DNA from: Citrus sinensis
Lineage: Eukaryota > Streptophyta > Magnoliopsida > Sapindales > Rutaceae
Direction: 5' to 3'
DNA: 64,000 bases
Assembly (NCBI RefSeq): GCF_022201045.2
Contig: NC_068557.1
Span: 31,101,501-31,165,500 of the forward strand
Made by a program: the position numbers and the translations under genes. The notes beneath the pieces are model-generated. The model made no database searches and was not told the origin of the DNA. It saw only the letters and a program-made list of their open reading frames with translations. This document shows positions 24,251-34,811 of the stretch, piece by piece; the first letter of the stretch is position 1; each line of letters opens with the position of its first letter.

Positions 24251-24917
24251 ACAAAATTCTTTATATTTGCTTTACATTGGTTTAATTTAATTTGTTGATC
24301 ATATATTTAATTATATATTTTTTTTCATTTTATTTTTAAATTGATATTATTTGCAGTAATACATATTTAGATATCACTTTTTAAAATGAATAATTATGAA
24401 ATGAAATAAAATTCATATAATAAAGTATATTGAATAATTCTGATAAGAGGGAGACATTCTCATTTTAACAAAATAAAAATATTATTAATAAAAAAATAAA
24501 AAAATAAACCTTTATATTTTTAATAGATAATGACTTTTAGATGTGCGGATGCCTAAATATAAATTTCATTGAGATTCATTATTATATTATATGATGTAAT
24601 AGTTAATTGAATAGAAACTACAACATCATTTAGTGTAATAATAAATTGGTATAAAATTCACATTTAGATATTTATATCTAAAAAACTGTAAATATAAGGT
24701 AGTAGATATAATGAAACTACTCCACCATAAAATATTAATGATAACTGTCAGATTATAATAATAAATATAAATATAATATTTATTTTTACAATTATACGGT
24801 TATCATCCATGTTCCACTATAATTCAGTTCCAAGATAACCGAAACCTCTATATAAATATGTGTGTGTGTGTGGGGAGAGATCTCAAAATCTTAGTTGTTA
24901 GATTTATTATGGACTCG

Positions 24918-25061
24918 ACTAGCTTACAGAATCTGTAAGCTACAGACTGCAGCATCAGCCGTTGGACGTGATTGGATGTGGAGTGAGAAATTAAACCATA
25001 GAAATGGGACGGTGGGATGACGGGAGATGTTAGGTACAGAACCTGTACCATAGGCAGGTCC
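24918..25061 (+). repeat. Short dispersed repeat A, copy 3
   Basis: Starts GCTTACAGAATCTGTAAGC and ends TACCATAGGCAGGTCC, with the shared middle GATGTGGAGTGAGAAATTAA. Same orientation as copy 2, about 1.2 kb away. Confidence 0.8.
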
Positions 25062-25430
25062 ATTTATTATATAATAGAAAAGAAAAGAAAACGAATTGGG
25101 TTGGGCTGAGTTGAGACGCTGAGTAGATGATGATGGTCAAAATTGTGGGCGTGGAATGCTTTGCACCGATCCCAAAATCCAAACAATCAGTCTAATCTAA
25201 TTTTACCTTTGAATATTTTAGTCTATGGCTAACATAAGCAACATAGGCTGTTTTATATAATATTATCTATTTTCCTATAATACCCTCACTCATTATTTCG
25301 TCTACAATCTTACGAAACTATTGGTGGTTATTCGGGAAATATAAAATCGGTTTGGTATGAACACCAATCATTGATCAACATAACAATTAACACCGTCTTT
25401 CTCTCGTAGCTGCGAAAGCCACAAGCTCTT

Positions 25431-25437
25431 TATAAAA
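25431..25437 (+). promoter_or_regulatory. TATA box candidate of the BZR1-like gene, with a nearby G-box
   Basis: TATAAAA at 25431-25437 lies about 235 bases before the start codon, a sensible distance for a plant 5' UTR. A CACGTG G-box follows at 25446-25451, a site type bound by bHLH and bZIP factors. Its position just after the TATA box makes its role uncertain. Confidence 0.5.
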
Positions 25438-25620
25438 AGCCTAAACACGTGTTATCCCCGTGATCTCGGAATAAAAGCTCCCAGTGACTAGTGAGTGGCC
25501 CATCCACGTAATTTTCCCCAAAATCCATGTCCATTTACACTAGCACTCTGTATTAAGTTCACCTTCCCCAAACCACTCCATTTAACCACCACTCCACTCC
25601 CTCCGTCTCTCCGACTTCAC

Positions 25621-25638
25621 ATGAAACCAAGCTCTTGA
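25621..25638 (+). other. Five-codon upstream ORF in the BZR1-like 5' leader
   Basis: ATG AAA CCA AGC TCT TGA opens and closes 33 bases before the main start at 25672. If transcription starts near 25460 it is in the mRNA leader and could lower translation. Conservation in relatives is unknown. Confidence 0.4.
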
Positions 25639-25671
25639 AAAGAAGCGACGTCGTTTTCAGCTTCAGTGAAA

Positions 25672-28385
25672 ATGACGTCGGGGACGAGAATGCCGACGTG
25701 GAAGGAGAGGGACAACAACAAGAGACGAGAGCGGCGACGGAGAGCCATCGCCGCGAAGATCTACGCTGGATTAAGAATGTACGGTAACTATAGGCTCCCC
25801 AAACACTGCGACAATAACGAGGTGTTAAAAGCTCTCTGTAATGAGGCTGGCTGGACCGTCGAAGAAGACGGCACCACTTACAGAAAGGTAATGGACTAAT
25901 TACACCATAAATTCCCTTAATTTTTTCCATTGATTTTAGATTCGCATGTTAGTGAACTAGTTGTCTCCGGTGATTATCTGCGCCGGTACCGTTGGATTTT
26001 CCGTGCTCGATCTGAAATCTGAAATTATTGACATTTTTTTGGTCATTTGAGCTGAAGTCTGTCAGTTCAGGCGAATCACGTTTTCTTCTTTTAGTGATCG
26101 ACGGTTGAGATTGGTTTGGTTTGGTTGATTTTACTTTATTTTTTATTAAAATCTTTATTCAGTTGAGAGCTCGGAACACAAGACCGTAATATTCGCTCCC
26201 TGTTTCATTTACTGATTTGACGTTATAACACCCTTTGTTAGTTTGTCGACTCAACCTACTTCTTTCCTCTGATAAGGTCCGAGGATTTTACTTTCAACGG
26301 GTAGTTTCGTCATTTCACTTTTAATCTATTTCTTAGATCGAACTTTCACTTGCTTTTAATGCAGCGTCTGTACCGTGAAGCCCTTTTTAAGTTTTTATCT
26401 TTTTTTTTTCATAGACATCGTGCATGCACTTTTTAGTCGTTACTGTAAGGATAGTTCCGTCATTTTCGGACATTTCCCCGAGATTTGCGGAATTCTATCC
26501 TTTTGTGGGCCGGTGAGTTTTCTTCTTGTTCACAAATTGTTGAAAGAAAAGTTTGTAGGTTTTAATTAGTTGTTTATATATGAAGGAGAAAAAAGATATT
26601 TGCATCTTTGGATTCCACTTTTATTAATAATTTTTTAATTTAGACAGTAAAGTGTGCGAGATATCTTTGGACTTTGATCAATGTAGGAACATGTTGGGAG
26701 ATAGCGTGTTGTTTGGTGCATCATTATTTATTGATGTAGTATGTTATGTAGTGGCTTTGTCGGAGTGCAATGCCGATATTACCCATCATTACAATTGAAA
26801 CATGGATAAAATGTGACGATGGTATAAGTTCATACAAAATCATTTATTCTGCATTTGCGTTTACTGTTTAACAGTTAAATTGTGCATCTTGTATTCTTGG
26901 TGTCTCAGAGATACCGGAAGGATAAGAACTATCATAAGGGATACTCTTAGCCAATTATATGACATGTTAAACTTAACATTGGCTTTCCCATTTGGATTGA
27001 ATTATCCATCTTCAGGACTTGTGATTCTTACATTTCAAAGCAAAAAGAGAAAACAATACGAACCAGGGAATTTTGGCAATTTATAGCTTTTATCTTCATG
27101 CTTTTGGGTACAAACCCATAATATATAATACAGAGGAGCATTGAAGGGGATAATGTAGCTGATATGATAGGTTGTTATACTAGTCTTTGGCTGGTAAATA
27201 GTGAAGTTTTTCAATTTCCTCCTTTCACTTGGAATTGTGATTTGGCCGCCACTGACTGACTTATAGGATGTTTAGATTATGTTTTGTGATGCTGCCATCA
27301 TTGATAGATGTCCAGCATGATACTACTATTGGTTTACAAACAAGTTTCACATATATTAAAAAGCTTTGTACTAGTATCAAAATCCAGGATCAAAATGACA
27401 TTTAGCTAATGTGAATGAATTTGAAATCATCTTGACTCAAGATCAAGTAAAAACTATCTAGGACAACGCATAAAACAGAAAAGGTCTATTTGGTCTGTAG
27501 CGGCATTTGATAATAGCAATTTTTTCTCTAGATAAAATTGGTCAGCTGCATTTCTTTTTTGCTACAAAATTTGTTTATACCTGAAATTTCAATATTCCCT
27601 TCTGTGCTATTTCTTAGGGATGCAAACCTGTAGAATACATGGATGTCATGGGAGGGTCCGCATCAGCCAGTGCCTGCTCATCATACCAGCAAAGCCCATG
27701 TGCATCCTACAATCCCAGTCCTGGCTCATCTTCCTTTCCAAGTCCACGGTCTTCTCATTACACACCTCATGCTAATGGTAGTGCTGATGCCAATTCACTC
27801 ATCCCATGGCTCAAAAACCTTTCATCTAGCTCATCATCAGCTTCATCCAAGGACCCCCACCATATGTACATTCATGGAGGTTCCATAAGTGCTCCAGTCA
27901 CCCCTCCGCTGAGTTCCCCAACTTGCCGAACTCCTCGAACAAAAAATGACTGGGATGAACCAACTGCTGTTGCTGCTTGGGCTGGTCAGCACTATCCTTT
28001 CTTGCCTTCTTCCACCCCACCAAGTCCTGGCCGTCAGGTCCTGCCTGATTCAGGATGGCTATCAGGCATCCAAATTCCCCAGAGTGGGCCATCATCACCT
28101 ACATTTAGCCTGGTTTCACGAAATCCTTTTGGGTTCAGGGAAGAGGTTTTATCAGGCGGACCATCCCGAATGTGGACTCCTGGACAAAGTGGGACATGCT
28201 CTCCTGCAGTTCCTGCTGGTGTTGATAACACATCAGATGTCCCAATGTCAGATTGTATTGCAACTGAATTTGCATTTGGCTGCAATGCGACGGGCTTGGT
28301 AAAGCCTTGGGAAGGAGAGAGGATCCATGAGGAATGTGTATCTGACGATCTTGAACTTACACTGGGTAACTCTAAAACAAGGTAA
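25672..28385 (+). CDS. BEH3: BES1/BZR1 homolog (BEH type), brassinosteroid-responsive transcription factor, 2 exons
   Basis: Exons 25672-25887 and 27618-28385 with a 1.73-kb GT-AG intron, phase 0, at the usual position of this family (TTYRK | [10 protein letters not shown]). Protein 327 residues. The N-terminal basic, non-canonical bHLH-like DNA-binding region spans about residues 7-90 ([20 protein letters not shown] and [20 protein letters not shown]). Next come the Ser/Pro-rich stretch with repeated S-x-x-x-S spacing phosphorylated by GSK3/BIN2 kinases, and the C-terminal [11 protein letters not shown] followed by an EAR-like LELTLG repression motif. These factors bind BRRE and E-box sites and carry brassinosteroid output when dephosphorylated. 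The ATG at 25672 gives the conserved [10 protein letters not shown] start. Assignment to BEH3 rather than BEH4 rests mostly on neighbour order. An optional intron at the stop codon is described separately. Confidence 0.94.
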
Positions 28386-28482
28386 CTTCAAACACACTTT
28401 GAGGCTATATGATGCAGCATGCAGTAAAATTCCTTATTTTCATTGTAGTTTTGTTAACTGATGAACTGTTTTGCTGGTGCAG
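28382..28482 (+). other. Possible optional intron spanning the BZR1-like stop codon
   Basis: Donor CAAG|GTAACT at 28382 and acceptor GGTGCAG|A ending at 28482, with a T-rich tract before it. If removed, the last codons become ACA AGA TAA (stop 28484-28486). If kept, they are ACA AGG TAA (stop 28383-28385). Both give Thr-Arg-stop, so the protein is unchanged but the mRNA differs. Confidence 0.5.
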
Positions 28483-30982
28483 ATAAAGAAGCTTCTTCAT
28501 AAAATGTGGTTTGAGGGAATCATCCTGTCCCTTGAGTTGGCTTCTCACATGAGCAAAATTAGACTCCAGATTATCTGGATTTCATAATGCACTTCTGTTG
28601 GCAAGGCAGCTGAATTAGAAGTACAGTGAATAGGAGCTCAGCCCCCCCCCCCCTCCCCCCCCCCCCCTTTTTCAACAAGAAAAGAAGACAAAAAGTTTAA
28701 ATTATAAATAGTTCATGGTGTTGACTTTGCCCCCCTTTGTTCAATTCATTCTTCTGTTTATTATTCCATCTTATTTTCCAGATAGAAGTTCCAATTGAAG
28801 AATTGATAGATTTGCTATTAGGTTTTCTTGTGTGAGGTTTGTGATTAAAAAAAGGTTTTTGATGTCAAGATTAACTGACAGGTATTGAAGTTGTTACCAC
28901 ATTTGTGCTTGTGCATCCATACAACACAATTATGCTGTATGTTATATGGTGACATTATCCAATCGCAATCCCAGGTCACGCCAATTGTTGTCCCCGACTC
29001 TACCCACTGCCACTGCAATTGGTTTGGTTACCTAATTCCAACCAAACCAAAGCTAAACAAAAGTCTCACTTGTTTTTGAATCATGACCCTTCCGTTGAGT
29101 GGAGGCTTGATGTAATTATTATTATGTCTATGTCCTCGTTGCTGGATAAATGTGGTGGAACATCATGATTGATTTTGATGGTCAACAGCTTGCACGGATG
29201 ATGAGATTGGCTGTATATCCAGCGGATCCCGCCTAATTTTGGAGAGTGATGATGAGCACAAGTCTGTGCTTGGCGACAAAGAGAGATCTGTTTGACGCAT
29301 ATTGTAATTGTTGTAAGTGCAAAATTTTTGTGTACTTTGTGGTTGTGACTAGTGAAAGGTAGTTTTCATTAGTAGATTTCATCCTAGGTCAACTAAACTC
29401 TAACTACTTATTTCGATTTAATTATCCCTCAAACCCTAGAGTAGATCTGAGAACATAATGGATGATGTTCCCATGTTGACCCAATCGGCGAAAGACTGAG
29501 CCAACTACCAGTCAAACAACTCCTTTGTTTTAGGTGGGCGTCCAAAACATGGCGTGATCTAAAGAGTTGATTGCCTTAATTTTCCAGTTGGTTCAATTGG
29601 TTAATTTTGGTTATTAATTAGCAGTTTTTAAGTGTAATAATATTTGCAAATTAGATTGACACATATCCAGTGCATATTCTGAAGATATATAGTTGCGAAG
29701 ACATATAGTTGGCTAGTTGCAAGTTTATATGATTATTCTTACAACACTGGTTGAGCTTCTTAACTTCACATACTATATGCGAACTTGTTTCTTTCATATA
29801 TATCACAGCAATTGTATCATGTACGGCTTAAACTGACTACCGTAGGATTTTAAAGATATGTAATTTGTTATAGTTGTAATATATTGTACTTGTTTTCTTG
29901 ATTGTTTTGGTATTTGATTGGACGTGAATGTGATAGGTTATAATCTATATTTTCTCTGAGCCTCCGTCAAATTTCTCTTCAGATGCTATGCTACGTTGAT
30001 GTTTAATCTTTCACATAGAAACTGTGGGTTGTTTAATGGTCAAGTTGCCAAGAGAAGATCAAGATTCAAGATAGAACGGACGGAAGTCTCAACTCCGTTG
30101 AGCTGTCTTTCTTTGTGCGTGCCTTTCAAAGCTTATCGTGCAATATGCATCATGCCTTTTAAATGTAATTATAAATGTTACCTATTTATGTATAAACAAG
30201 CAATTCTGTTAAAATTTGTTTAATCTTACCCGTCTCTCCTTCAAACCTAGCGTGACAGGTTAAACAAGTTTTAGTAAACTGTTATCAGGTAAATAATTTT
30301 TAGATCTTTGTTTTGTTGGGTGAAAATACTCTGTGATCCATGTAATTTATTTTTAAAATAAGTAATACCGTACTTAAATGAGATACACGCCTAACTTGTC
30401 ATACATTGTGAGATATATAATTTACATCAATGTATATACTTTATATCCCAAATGACGTGACATCAATGTATCATTCATCCATAAATAGAGTAAGATTATC
30501 ATATTAATTATTGAAAATAAAATCAACTTACACAAACACATGACAAAAAATAACTGGTAACGTACATCAAGAGCTGCGAACAATGTATATCCTCAATATG
30601 TAGGGCGAAAGCATATAATTAAGCATATCGTTATTGTTAATTTTGATAATTTCGTGTTGCATTCTACCAATACTATTATGCCCCACAAAATAACTTCGTG
30701 GCCCACGGAATTTGTCAATTACAAAGAATGCGAACCAGGGTGTAATAAACCCGCATTATACATGATATCATGCAATCACTTTTCGGGGATATGTATCCTA
30801 TTCAAGTATGAATTTATGCATGCTGTACACTTCAGTTCAACTATTTACACGGCCACAATAGCGGCTAAAGAATCCTTAATATGAATTCCTTCACAGATAT
30901 GCACAAAAGGTTCAGTGGTCCTAGGATTTCTTTTGTCCATATAAACATTTGGCAAACAGTATTCAATGCCACTCCAAATCAA
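28386..30982. other. Intergenic between convergent genes; C-tract, no gene recognised
   Basis: 3' UTR of the BZR1-like gene and flanking DNA. A homopolymer C tract occupies 28642-28667 with a single T at 28654. Remaining open frames are short and without recognisable family features. Confidence 0.55.
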
Positions 30983-33544
30983 TCACCTCTGCAGCTTCTG
31001 ATATAGATCTTCGAGTGCATGGTAAAGCATGGCAGCTGCAGGTGGAATAGGCATTGAGCCAAGAAGTACATCTGATGCAGTTACTGACTGGCTGCCATAA
31101 AATCGGGAATTCTCTTGTGTGCGGGTAGTGAAAACACTTCCTTCCAGAGAGCATCCAACGAAAGCACCTGCATATAATAAAAAGTATAAATTGAATGCCT
31201 CACAAGGAATCTAGACAGAGCTTGATGCTATTTTGGCCTGTAGATCATTTGCATCTTGGGTAGATTCTAAAGAACTTCTATGATTGTGCATCTCCAAAAT
31301 TGTTTCCCTTCTGGATGCTTATTATGTTTCATTCTTCTTGGTATAAAATTCAATAATTTCCATTAAACATGACTTTTGGAAATGAAAAATACTTGAATCC
31401 TTAAGCATACAAGAACTCAGTTAAGAAAAAGATAAAAACTTGGAAAAAAGATCTACAGTACGCCTAATGTAACAGAATTAAAGCGAGTACCTTTACTGCA
31501 GCTGTACGTATAACAAGCAGCATAACCACCATCACCAGCCCGTACACCAGCTTCAACTACTCGTCCAACGGTGCCAACTGCTGCACTCAAGCCAGCTCCA
31601 ATCGAGATGTGCGCATTACCAGTAAATGTCTTGACAGCGTCATTTGTTCTCAAAACGATTATGAAGTCGGTCAATTCTCCTCCAGCCTGTTGCCAAATAA
31701 ACCCCACATTAATGGAAAGAGCAAACATAAAAGCAAACAGATATTAATAGCTGGGATCAAAGCTTTGTTGAATTTCTAACAATTGTAAAAGAATGATTAT
31801 TTCACCTGAGCTCCCCATCCCATACCAAATGAAGAAATAGCAGAAGGCGGAGACCATGAGCCATCATTTCTACGAGCAATTACAAGACCCGTTCCAATAT
31901 TGTAGGTAACCATCACACCAACTTTTGCAACTGATAATATGGCAAGGCCCTTTGCCTGTCGTAGAATGATATCTGGTATTGATTTTTCAGGTTTTAGAAA
32001 ACCAACCTGAGAAGAAATATCACATCAAGACAGTGAGCGACACTTTCAAGAGATTTGCACAAATCAATAGTTCTTCCTACAGGCAGATTTCTTGAAGTAT
32101 TAAAGAATAATAATCCCGTGAACTAATGAGTCAGTGTAAATAACAGCTTCTGGAAACTTTTTTATAGATGATCAAAACAATTCATTGCCTTTTTTCGCAT
32201 GTGGCATCCACAAAAAGAGTGATACATTAATAAATCACGAATTATACCAGGAGGGATTTACCTTACTGTAACCCCGTATAGTATTTGCTGCCTTGTAAAT
32301 CTCGTACTCCATGGACTGTCCCCATGGAAAATTGACCCAGGATCTCAATGTGCTGAGGTCTGTCAGGTCACGGGTTGGTAACTGAGCAGCATGACTTACT
32401 TGGTTCATTAGGTATGGTTGGACAGACTGAAGCCGCACACAGCACACATCACAAACTCGTTGTGGATCTGAAACTCGAAACTTTACAGGCAGCAAGCTCC
32501 TTCCTTTAGAACACTCACCACAAAATATTCCTCCACAAAAGCGGCAGTGATGCCTAGAGCACATGATTGGATGAAACCGCACACCACATAACATACAAGC
32601 AGAAGCAGAACTATCAGCCAACCATCTCGGTGGTTCAGCATCAAGAAGTTCGCTCACATTTCCAAAATTAGCTTCAGTGAGAGTTTGAGCCATCTCTTGC
32701 CAAGCTTGTTCAAGTAAATGGCTTGACATCCATGAAAAATTACATCCGTGAATATCACCTTTGGCTAAAGCGTGCACTTTTCCACGAGCTGCAAGTAACA
32801 TTTCCACTACCACATCCCACATGGTCAACTCCTTATCTTCCTTAAGGTATTGGCTCCAACCCATGTCAACTTCAGGGAAGTAACCCCCATCGGAATGAAA
32901 TCCTCTTGCCCACTCATCATCCTTGCTGTCCAACATAGGTGGAACAGATACAGGTATCCATACCCCAGTATCTTCGTAATGCGGCGAGTCGTAAAAGAAG
33001 TATTTTCCTTTCCTTGGACTGCTAGGTTGTAATTCCCTCTTCTTGCCATTCTCCTCATTAAATTGTGTTGGCAACTCAGTATCATATTCTTTAGAACCAA
33101 CCATTCTTTGGCTCTCAAACTCAACAGCAGACATTGAGTTACAGCTCGCTCGAGAATTTTCTAATCCCATATCATCCTGTCATCAGCATCAAAAAGAAAA
33201 ACAAAGCTAAAAACTTTACTAATGATGCAACAATCTGTTGTCCAATTTCCAACCATAATACAAAAAGTAAAAATTGTTTATGCATTCTACAGTCGTAATT
33301 GCGTCTCCAACCACCAAAATCTAACATAAAAATGGATTAATTCAAACAGAATACGATAATCAATTTGTAGTTCCATCAATGACTGTAAATATTTAACCAA
33401 GTCGAAATCAAAGAACAATGGAATTGAATAGGCTGAGCTACGGAATAGACAAGTTACCGGCGGAGAAGAAGGAATACGACGACTGGACGCCGGAGCTCCG
33501 ATTTCTTCCGCATCGGGTTTGGGATTAACTGTCTTGCCCTCCAT
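30983..33544 (-). CDS. FYVE zinc finger plus SYLF (Ysc84/DUF500) domain protein, 5 exons
   Basis: Exons on the minus strand: 33544-33458, 33176-32262, 32006-31806, 31686-31491 and 31167-30983; all introns GT-AG. Total 1584 nt, 527 residues, stop TGA. The FYVE finger at about residues 214-278 has the eight Cys/His zinc ligands and the RHHCR core at 237-241 that binds phosphatidylinositol 3-phosphate. The N-terminal WxxD motif of classical FYVE is replaced by WLADSSAS. The SYLF domain (about 335-515, GFLKPEKSIPDIILRQAKGL to the GCSLEG region) binds membranes and, in fungal and animal relatives, actin regulators. This points to a role on endosomes or vacuolar membranes. The N-terminal 200 residues are acidic and less conserved. 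Arabidopsis relatives are At1g29800 and At3g43230 (from memory); no symbol is assigned. Confidence 0.92.
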
Positions 33545-34523
33545 CCTACGTCAATAAAGCTACCACATAAACTATAGACAAATAAAATTTATTTTCAATC
33601 AGAGAAAAAAAAGAAAAAACTAGACGAATTTTTATTATGTTGCTGCTTACTTTTGGGGAATTAAAGCGGGTTTAATTAAACTAATTACGTAAAGGTTTAA
33701 AATTACAACGGGAATTGCGTCTCTTTGGCCGCCTGGCTTCCTTGTACATGTATAAAAGCAATAACAATGAGTTGCTGACGTGTGCAAGGCAAGGGCATTC
33801 GGGGGAAGCAACGGCCGCTTGTTGATTGTTTAATTAGGCTAAACCAATGAGACGCCGACACTTGACAACTCCGCATGGCATTTTAAGAAGGCTTTTATGG
33901 ATTGTGATAATAAAATAAAATTCTAATTGAAAAAAAATAAATCCTATCATGTTAATAAAGTTTTTAAAATTATCAGAAATTATGCACGAGTATGAAAATC
34001 AAAACTTCAAGTTTATTATGTCCTCCACTTATGAAAGGGGGAGGTGAGACTACCGTGTTTGTGGGAATAAGATTTGAATTATATTGATTTTTAAAAAATA
34101 TTTGGTCATGTATCTTTTAATAATAATGTATAGGTAAAATTTAATTTTTTTTAATTTTTTTATATATTAACAACCAATCAATAATTAATTAGTTTGCTCA
34201 GAGCATGATCAGATCAGGAGAAAATCTTGATCCTGTGTTTGTAACCACCCTAGCCAATCTAAAGTTAATTATTTTTTAGCACTTATAATTAAATAAAATT
34301 AAAGTTAATTAATAATATAACACCAATTAAAGTTAATTAATAAATGATGTAACGATACATGGCCAGACGGCCTAATAATTATTATCATTATGTGATCTTT
34401 TTTTTAATTTGTTTGACACTTTTTTTAACCATTTTTACCTTTTCTTATTCCCCTTTAAACCTGGAGTGGGGTAGCTGGGTGCTGAGTACTCACTTTGCGC
34501 ACCGACTCGCCCACTTGGGTCTC
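33545..34523. other. Shared promoter region of two divergent genes
   Basis: About 1 kb of AT-rich DNA between the FYVE-SYLF gene and the small secreted protein gene. No gene recognised. The in-frame open stretch from 34359 to 34523 may be leader sequence or an N-terminal extension of the next gene. Confidence 0.5.
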
Positions 34524-34811
34524 ATGGCAACGAGCTATAGATTTACGGTACTAATCTTCGTCGTCGTGCTATCAACGCTTTACCAATTTTCATCATTATC
34601 AGCTGCCGACTCTTCTTCGTCGTATCGAAGCCTATTGGCAGTTCAAAGGAGCAGCAACCGGATCCCACGCTGCAACGAAATGGGGTCAAGATCTGAGTGT
34701 TCGCTGAACCCCAAGTGCAAATGGTGCCGTAGTGAAGCTCTTGATGACATGTGCTTCAGCGAATCTGAAGCTTGGAGGCTGCCTCACCAGGTCTTCACTT
34801 GTGGTTCTTGA
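34524..34811 (+). CDS. Small secreted cysteine-rich protein, function unknown
   Basis: 95 residues starting at ATG 34524. Residues 1-27 form a signal peptide (TVLIFVVVLSTLY core). A Ser-rich linker follows, then six cysteines at 50, 59, 65, 68, 77 and 93 with spacing C-x8-C-x5-C-x2-C-x8-C-x15-C. The piece around CSLNPKCKWC resembles the Cys/Trp core of PSI-like small domains, but that is only a visual likeness. The frame is open back to an ATG at 34359 (150 residues), also with a hydrophobic segment. I prefer 34524 because it yields a clean signal peptide and a compact product. I recognise it as a conserved plant small-protein type without an assigned role. Stop TGA at 34809-34811, single exon. 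Confidence 0.75.
   Translation: MATSYRFTVLIFVVVLSTLYQFSSLSAADSSSSYRSLLAVQRSSNRIPRCNEMGSRSECSLNPKCKWCRSEALDDMCFSESEAWRLPHQVFTCGS

Larger units (their letters stand above)
16373..25430. other. Long gene-free, repeat-rich block
   Basis: About 9 kb between the 5' end of the Hsf gene and the BZR1-like promoter. No protein-coding gene is visible. It holds several non-autonomous repeats (listed separately), an (ATT)n tract, and AT-rich filler. Two less AT-rich patches (about 20040-20430 and 23430-23700) show no gene features. Confidence 0.6.

Noticed and set aside
27643..28302. Alternative frames in the second BZR1-like exon
   Set aside because: His/Leu-rich shadow frames; the real frame carries all BZR1 motifs.
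28642..28667. Poly-C tract as a regulatory element
   Set aside because: A homopolymer in a 3' region; more likely replication slippage, and its length may be a sequencing artefact.
34359..34523. Longer N-terminus for the small cysteine-rich protein
   Set aside because: Would add a second hydrophobic segment in front of a clean signal peptide; kept only as an alternative.
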